From Bacillota bacterium (GTDB lineage: Bacteria > Bacillota > Clostridia > Christensenellales > SZUA-584): 6,009 nucleotides of DNA. Location of the stretch: the NCBI GenBank assembly GCA_023441905.1, contig JAEZNC010000124.1:1-6009 (forward strand), read 5' to 3'. The notes beneath the pieces are model-generated. The model had not been told where the DNA came from. It did not search any database and worked only from the letters and a program-made list of their open reading frames with translations. The first letter of the stretch is position 1, and the number at the start of each line of letters is the position of its first letter. Made by a program: the position numbers and the translations under genes. Positions 1 through 4,865 of this stretch are shown here, piece by piece.

Positions 1-357
1 GATTCTACCACCTTTTTAATATCCGACCAAAGCAAGTTGGTTGAGCCGATTTCACTGTTTGTAAAAAAACCTGAGCGGTCGAGTTTGATCTGCTTTGGCA
101 GCCCCAGAATTCTGGTTGATGCAAAGAGTTTTCTCACCCTGCTTTTCAAATTGTATATCTCAATGAGTATAAGGAGAACGCAAATGATAGCGGCGATGAT
201 AAACTGCACCATCACCTGATCAACAAAGACTGATGCCGCCATGAAAAAAACAAAAAACGCGATAATCGTTAGAAAAGATGATATTTCTTTTGCCAAACAG
301 AAAGCTGTAATGATAGTAATCTTGGGCATTGATTTCAATTGTCTTTTCGAATTCCAT
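1..357 (-). pseudogene. YcxB-like membrane protein, 5' part only, apparently frameshifted
   Basis: The gene runs off the left edge. It starts at an ATG (355-357) behind a strong AAAGGAG site. The first frame gives MEFEKTIEINAQDYYHY and continues to about 'FGKRNIIF', then reaches a TGA at 220-222 after 45 codons. From about 276 down to position 1 the coding signal moves to another frame. That frame holds two hydrophobic segments (around FLTIIAFFVFFMAAS and FIIAAIICVLLILIEI), then a soluble part with 'GFFTNSEIGSTNLLWSDIKKV'. This order (short polar N-terminus, two helices, 'W-x-D-I' strand) matches YcxB-like proteins as I recall them; their function is not well established. Removing one base from the A run at 273-276 joins the halves as 'KRNIIFLTIIAFF'. 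The break may be a real mutation or a sequence error. A shorter intact ORF from the ATG at 327-329 is possible but has no good ribosome site and loses the family-like N-terminus. It lies 49 bases downstream of the SDR gene and is probably co-transcribed. Confidence 0.6.
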
Positions 358-363
358 TTAAGG

Positions 364-370
364 CTCCTTT
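364..370 (-). promoter_or_regulatory. Ribosome binding site deciding the YcxB-like start
   Basis: AAAGGAG on the minus strand, six bases before the ATG at 355-357. It supports the longer reading with the MEFEKTIEI N-terminus over the internal ATG at 327-329, which has no comparable site. Confidence 0.7.
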
Positions 371-372
371 GA

Positions 373-392
373 AATAGATTAAGATATCTATT
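373..392 (-). other. Small AT-rich inverted repeat between SDR and YcxB-like genes
   Basis: AATAGAT (373-379) and ATCTATT (386-392) form a perfect 7-bp dyad around a six-base loop, just after the SDR stop codon. The stem is AT-rich and not followed by a T run in either direction, so it is a poor terminator. It could be a processing or stability element, or chance. Confidence 0.3.
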
Positions 393-406
393 GAGGGTCA
401 TTCTTT

Positions 407-1162
407 TCATGTGCTGCAGCCGCCGTTGATCCCGAGAAACTGCCCGGTGACGCTGCCCGCGTTCTTGGAGAGAAAGTAAAGGATTGCTTCGGTCACTTCG
501 TCTCTGGTGATGCGCCTGCCGATAGGAATTTTAGATACCGGGATTCGGTCTGCCTCGTCGTGCACGCCGGCTTCGGCGGTGCTGCCCGGCGCAACCATAT
601 TGACCGTGATACCGTTTCGTATTTCTTCGAGCGCGAGCGTCTTCGTGAATATCGTCAGCGCGCCCTTGTGTATGCCAAAAGGCGCAAGATTCGCCTGTCC
701 TTCCATGTAGTTTCTCGATGACGCGCCCATCATGATCATGCGCCCGAAGTGCTGTTTGCGCATAATGGGCAGGCAGAGCTTAACGAGCCGGAACGGCACA
801 TTGAGGATAACCTCCTGAGACCGCAGCCAGTCGTCTTCCGACAGCTCGCCGATCGGCCCCCAGATATCCACGCCGACGTTGTTGACCAGAAAATCCACGC
901 GGCCCCAATGCTGATATGCCGAATGAACAAGCCGCTCAAGGCTGCTTTTGTCCGTCACGTCGCCCTTGACCACGATGCTTTCGGTTTGAAACGAAGCCGT
1001 CATATCGGCAAACGCTTTCGCCTGGCCATCGTTGGATTTGTATACCGTCGCGACTTTCACGCCTCTTTCGGCGAGCCTTTCCGCGAGCCTCAGGCCGATG
1101 CCGTGCGTCGCGCCTGTGATGACGGCTGTTTTCCCGCGCCAGTATTCATTCGCATCATCCAT
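407..1162 (-). CDS. Short-chain dehydrogenase/reductase (SDR) family protein with Phe at the catalytic Tyr position
   Basis: A 251-residue Rossmann-fold protein of classical SDR length, expected to be cytosolic and to bind NAD(P)(H). Numbered from the ATG at 1160-1162: glycine-rich nucleotide loop TGATHGIG at 16-23; 'VYKSN' after strand 2, where a basic residue suggests NADP(H); 'GDVTD' at about 67-71; NNVG at 94-97 (variant of NNAG); structural Asn at 121; catalytic Ser at 149 (GASS); and C-terminal 'GQFLGINGG' typical of FabG-like members. The usual YxxxK is FGIHK, with Phe162 (codon TTT) where Tyr acts as the acid/base, while Lys166 is kept. The protein may be inactive, use another proton donor, or act as a binding protein. 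The start is the ATG at 1160-1162, not the in-frame GTG at 1169-1171, because AAAGGTGA sits five bases before the ATG and overlaps the GTG. It lies 78 bases after a small membrane-protein gene and is probably in the same transcript. The substrate cannot be told. Confidence 0.88.
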   Translation of the reverse strand: MDDANEYWRGKTAVITGATHGIGLRLAERLAERGVKVATVYKSNDGQAKAFADMTASFQTESIVVKGDVTDKSSLERLVHSAYQHWGRVDFLVNNVGVDIWGPIGELSEDDWLRSQEVILNVPFRLVKLCLPIMRKQHFGRMIMMGASSRNYMEGQANLAPFGIHKGALTIFTKTLALEEIRNGITVNMVAPGSTAEAGVHDEADRIPVSKIPIGRRITRDEVTEAILYFLSKNAGSVTGQFLGINGGCST

Positions 1163-1167
1163 GCTGA

Positions 1168-1175
1168 TCACCTTT
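1168..1175 (-). promoter_or_regulatory. Ribosome binding site deciding the SDR start
   Basis: AAAGGTGA on the minus strand, five bases before the ATG at 1160-1162. It overlaps the alternative GTG at 1169-1171, so the GTG start, three codons longer, is unlikely. Confidence 0.6.
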
Positions 1176-1178
1176 CAA

Positions 1179-1212
1179 ACATGCCATGTCAAATGACAGA
1201 AAACCCGTCATT
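1179..1212. promoter_or_regulatory. Cluster of overlapping dyads upstream of the SDR gene, possible operator
   Basis: Three perfect inverted repeats overlap here: ACATG-C-CATGT (1179-1189), TGTCA-AA-TGACA (1187-1198) and AATGAC-N9-GTCATT (1192-1212). They lie just before the SDR ribosome site and after the preceding gene. A -10-like TATAAA on the minus strand (1227-1232) lies upstream, but no good -35 was found, so an internal promoter is uncertain. The dyads could be an operator or an RNA structure; no known regulator is recognised. Confidence 0.35.
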
Positions 1213-1240
1213 GAACGAGACGCAATTTTATACAGCCGTT

Positions 1241-1486
1241 TCATTGCTCGCTGGCTGTTTTTTGACTTTCAGTGTTTACAGGCCTATCTTTATGCGGCTG
1301 GAAGCGTGCTGTCGCAAATAATATGACAGAGCTGATTAAAAGGCCGACCGCCAATACCATATATCCAATAAAACAAGAGCTGTCTATATTTTCGTTGATT
1401 GAACCAAACCCGATGAACAGAAAAATGAAGAAAGCGATGAGCAGAACGGACGCAAAGAAATACCTGAGCTTTTGACCTGTCTCCAT
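1241..1486 (-). CDS. Small two-helix membrane protein of unknown function
   Basis: An 81-residue protein that I do not recognise as a named family. A short charged N-terminus (METGQKLR) leads into a first hydrophobic helix at about residues 9-30, a polar turn (NENIDSS, 31-37), a second helix at about 39-60, and a hydrophilic tail (61-81) with several charged residues. This is a helical hairpin with both ends probably in the cytosol. The start is the ATG at 1484-1486, ten bases after AAGGAG (1497-1502). Another ATG at 1494-1496, in a different frame, touches the ribosome site and gives a product without helices, so it is rejected. It is the first gene after the minus-strand promoter at 1543-1571 and is followed by the SDR gene. 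The helix pattern and good promoter argue that it is real; its role is unknown. Confidence 0.7.
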   Translation of the reverse strand: METGQKLRYFFASVLLIAFFIFLFIGFGSINENIDSSCFIGYMVLAVGLLISSVILFATARFQPHKDRPVNTESQKTASEQ

Positions 1487-1542
1487 CGCGGCGCATCTCC
1501 TTACATGTTGATTAGTAACAATTTATCGTATGAATTATCAGT

Positions 1543-1571
1543 ATTATACAGGACAAGGCTAATATTATCAA
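1543..1571 (-). promoter_or_regulatory. Sigma-A-like promoter for the minus-strand genes
   Basis: Read on the minus strand: TTGATA (1566-1571), a 17-base spacer, then TATAAT (1543-1548) preceded by TG (extended -10). Transcription should begin near 1536, giving a leader of about 50 bases before the small membrane protein gene. Confidence 0.8.
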
Positions 1572-1576
1572 CAAGG

Positions 1577-1587
1577 CGCAAAGTGCG
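1577..1587. promoter_or_regulatory. Short dyad between the two divergent -35 boxes
   Basis: CGCA-AAG-TGCG is a perfect 4-bp dyad lying between the outward-facing -35 boxes (1566-1571 and 1589-1594). Its position would suit an operator acting on both promoters, but it is short enough to be chance. Confidence 0.25.
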
Positions 1588-1588
1588 G

Positions 1589-1618
1589 TTGAAAAAAGTG
1601 AGCTGTGTGGAGTATAAT
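1589..1618 (+). promoter_or_regulatory. Sigma-A-like promoter for murI
   Basis: TTGAAA (1589-1594), an 18-base spacer and a perfect TATAAT (1613-1618). Transcription would begin near 1625, about 22 bases before the murI ATG. This also argues against the upstream in-frame ATG codons at 1605 and 1617 as murI starts, since they lie before the expected RNA start. Confidence 0.8.
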
Positions 1619-1646
1619 GTTTGCATCATTTCGTACGGGAGAAAAG

Positions 1647-2429
1647 ATGAACTGCAAACCGATTGGTTTCTTTGATTCAGGCGTGGGCGGAATCAGCGTC
1701 CTCAAAACAGCGTTCCGGCTGATGCCAAACGAAAATTACATCTACTACGGCGACAATCTCAATGCCCCTTATGGAGAAAAATCGGAAGAGCAGATCAGAG
1801 CCCTGTCATTAGGCGCAGCCAATTTTCTTTACGCCAAAGGCGTCAAGGCCATTGTGATTGCATGCAACACCGCCACAAGCACATCGGTTTACGAAATGCG
1901 TGAAAAATTCAATATTCCCGTCATCAGCATGGAGCCTGCCGTGAAGCCCGCATTAACCGAAACGAAGGATGGGCTTGTGCTCGTGCTGGCAACGCCCGCC
2001 ACCGTCACACAGGAGCGGTATTTGAGTTTGCTTAGCAAGTTGAATGCGGGAAATCGTGTGGTCAGCGTGGGCTGCGGCGGCCTTGTGGAGCTTATTGAGC
2101 AGGGGCGCACAGATAAAGACAGCATACACGGTTACCTCAAACGCAAGCTCGCTTTTTTAAGCGGAGAGAAAATCGCCGCGGTCGTTCTCGGGTGTACGCA
2201 TTATTCGTTTGCGGAAGCTGAAATCAAAAGCTTTATGGATGCGGCGTTTGAAACCGATTGCCGCGTGTTCGACGGTCGTCACGGCACCGTGCGGCACCTG
2301 AAAAACGTTCTGCTGGACAGCGGCCTTGAATGCGCCCAAAACAGCGAGGGAAGCGTTTCATTTATTTCATCGGATTTGAGCATACCGACAAATCACTTTC
2401 AACAGCTTTTTAACAGCTACAACGGTTAA
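1647..2429 (+). CDS. murI: Glutamate racemase MurI
   Basis: A 260-residue cytosolic enzyme that interconverts L- and D-glutamate without a cofactor, supplying D-Glu for peptidoglycan precursors. The length is normal for the family. Visible motifs: FFDSGVGG at 8-15 with Asp10 and Ser11; GDNLNAPYG at 35-43; the first catalytic cysteine in IACNTATS (Cys73); EPAVKPA at 96-102; and the second catalytic cysteine in LGCTHY (Cys183) with His185. Both halves of the two-cysteine active site are therefore intact. The NAPYG and EPAVKPA forms resemble clostridial MurI proteins. The start is the ATG at 1647: CGGGAG ends five bases before it, the protein then begins just before the conserved first strand, and the promoter at 1589-1618 excludes upstream ATGs. 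It stands 92 bases before nrdJ. No terminator was found between them, so some read-through is possible, but nrdJ has its own promoter. Confidence 0.96.
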   Translation: MNCKPIGFFDSGVGGISVLKTAFRLMPNENYIYYGDNLNAPYGEKSEEQIRALSLGAANFLYAKGVKAIVIACNTATSTSVYEMREKFNIPVISMEPAVKPALTETKDGLVLVLATPATVTQERYLSLLSKLNAGNRVVSVGCGGLVELIEQGRTDKDSIHGYLKRKLAFLSGEKIAAVVLGCTHYSFAEAEIKSFMDAAFETDCRVFDGRHGTVRHLKNVLLDSGLECAQNSEGSVSFISSDLSIPTNHFQQLFNSYNG

Positions 2430-2441
2430 TTTCATTTTTTG

Positions 2442-2471
2442 TTGACAATAACGATTGATGAACGCTATATA
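2442..2471 (+). promoter_or_regulatory. Promoter of nrdJ
   Basis: A perfect TTGACA (2442-2447), an 18-base spacer and TATATA (2466-2471). The start of transcription would fall near 2478, giving a leader of about 45 bases. The -10 lies inside the predicted NrdR box, an arrangement that fits repression. Confidence 0.7.
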
Positions 2472-2477
2472 TTGTGT
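2462..2477 (+). promoter_or_regulatory. NrdR box overlapping the nrdJ -10
   Basis: ACGCTATATATTGTGT agrees at 15 of 16 positions with the published NrdR-box consensus acaCwAtATaTwGtgt; only the third base differs. NrdR is the zinc-ribbon/ATP-cone repressor of ribonucleotide reductase genes, and the gene downstream is nrdJ. NrdR boxes usually come in pairs about 31-32 bases apart. I find no good second box, only a possible half site (ATGGTGT, 2500-2506). nrdR itself is not in the window. Confidence 0.75.
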
Positions 2478-2479
2478 TA

Positions 2480-2510
2480 GTATATACCCCTACTACATGA
2501 TGGTGTATAC
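2480..2510 (+). promoter_or_regulatory. Leader hairpin ending at the nrdJ ribosome binding site
   Basis: GTATATACC (2480-2488) can pair with GGTGTATAC (2502-2510) to give a 9-bp stem with one U-G wobble around a 13-base loop. The stem's last base is immediately followed by the AGGAGG ribosome site (2511-2516), which is five bases before the nrdJ ATG. It starts almost at the predicted RNA 5' end. It could shield or present the ribosome site or protect the RNA end; as DNA it could be an operator. It is far too short for a cobalamin riboswitch. Confidence 0.5.
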
Positions 2511-2521
2511 AGGAGGGAACT

Positions 2522-4732
2522 ATGAACTTATCAGAAAACGCACGAGTTGTGCTCGAAAGACGGTATTTAAAAAAGGATGAAAACGGTGTCTGCGAGCGCC
2601 CGGAAGACATGATCCGCCGAGTGGCGGAGGCAATCGCGGCAGCCGACGCGGCATACGGCGGCAATACCGGAGAAACCGCACAGGCGTTTTACGATATGAT
2701 GGATTCTCTTAAGTTCTTACCCAATTCGCCCACGCTGATGAACGCGGGGCGTGAGCTCGGGCAGCTGTCGGCCTGTTTTGTGCTTCCCGTGGAAGACACG
2801 ATGGAGGGCATATTCAATACGCTCAAGAACGCCGCAATTATTCACAAGAGCGGCGGCGGCACGGGTTTTTCGTTTTCGCGCATTCGTCCGGCGGGCGCGA
2901 GCGTCAACTCCACGGGCGGTGTGGCAAGCGGCCCGATCAGCTTTATGAAGGTGTTCAATGCGTCAACAGAGGCGGTGAAGCAGGGCGGCACACGCCGCGG
3001 CGCCAATATGGGCATACTTCGCGTCGATCATCCCGATATTATGGAGTTCATCAAATGCAAGAATGATTTGACTCAGATGACCAACTTCAACATCAGCGTC
3101 GGGCTCACGGAAAAGTTTATGCAGGCCGTGCAGACCGGCAAGAAATATGATCTGATCGATCCGCACACGAAAAAGAAAGCGGGCAGCCTTGGGGCCAGAG
3201 AGGTCTACGAGACCATCGTTGAAATGGCATGGACGAGCGGTGAACCCGGCATTGTGTTTCTCGACCGCATCAACAAAGACAACCCGGTACCGGCCGCGGG
3301 CGAAATTGAAAGCACGAATCCGTGCGGCGAACAGCCGCTGCTGCCTTATGAAAGCTGCAATTTGGGGTCGCTTAACTTAAACGTGTTTGTAAAAAACGGC
3401 GCGGTCGATTTTGAAGGCCTCGGCGAGACGGTGGCGCTTGCGGTGCATTTTCTCGATAACGTGATTGACGTGAACCGTTACCCGCTGCCGAAGATTGAAG
3501 AGACAACAAAGAGCATGCGCAAAATCGGCCTTGGCGTGATGGGCTTTGCGGACATGCTCTATCAGCTTGGCATCCCGTACAACAGCGAAGAAGCGGTTCG
3601 TATCGCGCGCGACATCATGTCGTTCATTCAGCTGCGCGCGCGTGAGGCCTCTGCGGCACTGGCTTTGGTACGCGGCAGCTTTCCGATGTTCGAGCAAAGC
3701 GTGTATAAAAAGCAGGGCGTGAAGGCGATGCGCAATGCGACAGTGACCACCATCGCGCCGACCGGCACGATTTCAATCATCGCGGGTACGTCCAGCGGCA
3801 TCGAGCCCGTGTTTGCCATATCGTACATCCGCAACGTGATGGACAACGACAAGCTCGTGGAGGTGCACCCGTATTTTGAGAAGGTCTCGCGCGAGCAGGG
3901 GTTTTACAGCAAGGAGCTTATGCAGGCCATCGCTCAAAAGGGCACGCTGCACGGCCTTGCGGAGATACCCGAACACATGCAGAACGTGTTTGTGACGGCG
4001 CACGATATCTCTCCCGAGTACCATATCCGCATGCAGAGCGCGTTTCAGGAATCCACCGATAACGCGGTTTCCAAAACGGTCAACTTTGCGCAATCGGCCA
4101 CAAAGGAAGATGTCCGCGCCGCGTATGATTTGGCTTATACGCTCGGGCTCAAAGGCGTCACGATCTATCGCGACGGCAGCCGTCAGGGGCAGGTGCTAAG
4201 CGTGGGAGAGAAAAGGGACGAACCGGGCGAAGCGCATGAAGAAGGCTCTGTGCTCGCGCCGCGTGAGCGTCCCGAAATCACCAAGGGCATCACGCAGAAG
4301 ATCAAAATCGGCTGCGGCAATTTGTATGTCACGGTCAATTACGATAACGAAGGCATATGCGAGGTGTTTACAAACGTCGGGCGCGCGGGCGGATGCCCGT
4401 CTCAGTCCGAAGCGACGAGCCGCCTCGTTTCGATGGCGCTGCGCTCCGGTGTGGATGTGGACAGCATCATCGAGCAGCTGCGCGGCATACGGTGCCATTC
4501 CACGCTGCGCCAGAAAGGCCTCAAAGTGCTCTCGTGCCCGGATGCCATCGGGCGTGTGCTTGAACGTGTGGTTGAGCTGCGCAACGGTGACGCGCAAGCA
4601 ACGCAGCCGATAAACAGCGGAACTGCGAAAAACGTCGGCAGTGCTGGAAAATGCCCCGAATGCGCGTCGCAAATGGAACATGAAGGCGGCTGCGTGGTAT
4701 GCCGTTCGTGCGGATATTCGAAATGCGGCTGA
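2522..4732 (+). CDS. nrdJ: Adenosylcobalamin-dependent (class II) ribonucleoside-diphosphate reductase NrdJ
   Basis: A 736-residue cytosolic enzyme that reduces ribonucleotides to deoxyribonucleotides using a B12-derived radical, with or without oxygen. Visible features: N-terminal 'LSENARVVLERRYL' typical of class II enzymes, with no ATP-cone domain before it; first redox cysteine Cys85 (SACFVLP); glycine-rich HKSGGGTGFSFSR at 108-120; NPCGE at 266-270 with the thiyl-radical Cys268, Asn266 and Glu270; second redox cysteine Cys279 (ESCNLGSLNL), eleven residues after Cys268 as in the Thermotoga enzyme; and PTGTIS at 413-418 for phosphate binding. A linker (about 555-590) leads to a TSCPD-type domain (about 595-685, with LSCPD at 670-674). 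The C-terminus is a cysteine-rich zinc ribbon (Cys711, 714, 724, 727, 730) ending GYSKCG, the kind of tail that re-reduces the active site. All key residues are present, so it should be active. The start is the ATG at 2522, five bases after AGGAGG. An NrdR box in the promoter suggests dATP-linked repression. No partner subunit is needed or seen. Confidence 0.97.
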   Translation: MNLSENARVVLERRYLKKDENGVCERPEDMIRRVAEAIAAADAAYGGNTGETAQAFYDMMDSLKFLPNSPTLMNAGRELGQLSACFVLPVEDTMEGIFNTLKNAAIIHKSGGGTGFSFSRIRPAGASVNSTGGVASGPISFMKVFNASTEAVKQGGTRRGANMGILRVDHPDIMEFIKCKNDLTQMTNFNISVGLTEKFMQAVQTGKKYDLIDPHTKKKAGSLGAREVYETIVEMAWTSGEPGIVFLDRINKDNPVPAAGEIESTNPCGEQPLLPYESCNLGSLNLNVFVKNGAVDFEGLGETVALAVHFLDNVIDVNRYPLPKIEETTKSMRKIGLGVMGFADMLYQLGIPYNSEEAVRIARDIMSFIQLRAREASAALALVRGSFPMFEQSVYKKQGVKAMRNATVTTIAPTGTISIIAGTSSGIEPVFAISYIRNVMDNDKLVEVHPYFEKVSREQGFYSKELMQAIAQKGTLHGLAEIPEHMQNVFVTAHDISPEYHIRMQSAFQESTDNAVSKTVNFAQSATKEDVRAAYDLAYTLGLKGVTIYRDGSRQGQVLSVGEKRDEPGEAHEEGSVLAPRERPEITKGITQKIKIGCGNLYVTVNYDNEGICEVFTNVGRAGGCPSQSEATSRLVSMALRSGVDVDSIIEQLRGIRCHSTLRQKGLKVLSCPDAIGRVLERVVELRNGDAQATQPINSGTAKNVGSAGKCPECASQMEHEGGCVVCRSCGYSKCG

Positions 4733-4748
4733 ATTAATGAAAATTCAC

Positions 4749-4778
4749 GTTGTACAACAGGTGCCTTTCATATATAAT
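4749..4778 (+). promoter_or_regulatory. Candidate promoter of the zinc-finger gene with a palindrome over its -35
   Basis: A perfect TATAAT (4773-4778) stands 17 bases after TTGTAC (4750-4755), a weak -35 that matches TTGACA at three positions. The -35 lies inside the perfect 10-bp palindrome GTTGTACAAC (4749-4758). A repressor or activator binding there would control the promoter. Transcription would start near 4785, giving a leader of about 80 bases. Confidence 0.5.
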
Positions 4779-4802
4779 TTTTGTTGAAAGTGTTATTTTG
4801 AT

Positions 4803-4830
4803 GGAACAAAAGGCGCTTCATCTGCGTCTT
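4803..4830 (+). promoter_or_regulatory. ECF-sigma-like promoter or alternatively an RNA hairpin
   Basis: GGAAC (4803-4807), 17 bases, then CGTC (4825-4828) has the form of promoters read by extracytoplasmic-function sigma factors, and the next gene is anti-sigma-like, so autoregulation is plausible. The same bases also form a stem: AAGGCGC (4810-4816) with GCGTCTT (4824-4830), seven pairs with one G-U, loop of seven. That could be a weak nrdJ terminator, though it has no proper T run. The sequence does not decide between the two readings. Confidence 0.35.
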
Positions 4831-4865
4831 ATTGGTGATAAAAGTGGTTAAGGATGTGGTGGGGG

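Noticed and set aside
37..219. 60-codon open frame on the plus strand at the left edge
   Set aside because: It lies opposite the YcxB-like coding region, which has membrane helices and family-like sequence.
749..1321. 190-codon open frame on the plus strand
   Set aside because: It lies opposite the SDR gene, has no recognisable domain or good ribosome site, and crosses the gap and the next gene. It is a shadow of the SDR coding strand.
1290..1496. Alternative minus-strand frame starting at the ATG next to AAGGAG
   Set aside because: The ATG touches the ribosome site with no spacing, and the product lacks the two clean helices of the overlapping 81-residue frame.
2430..2521. Cobalamin riboswitch ahead of the B12-dependent reductase
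   Set aside because: The leader after the predicted promoter is only about 45 bases and lacks room for the B12-box architecture; only a simple hairpin and an NrdR box are seen.
4196..4681. 161-codon open frame on the minus strand inside nrdJ
   Set aside because: It lies opposite the conserved TSCPD and zinc-ribbon part of NrdJ, and its product is an Arg/Ala/His-rich shadow.
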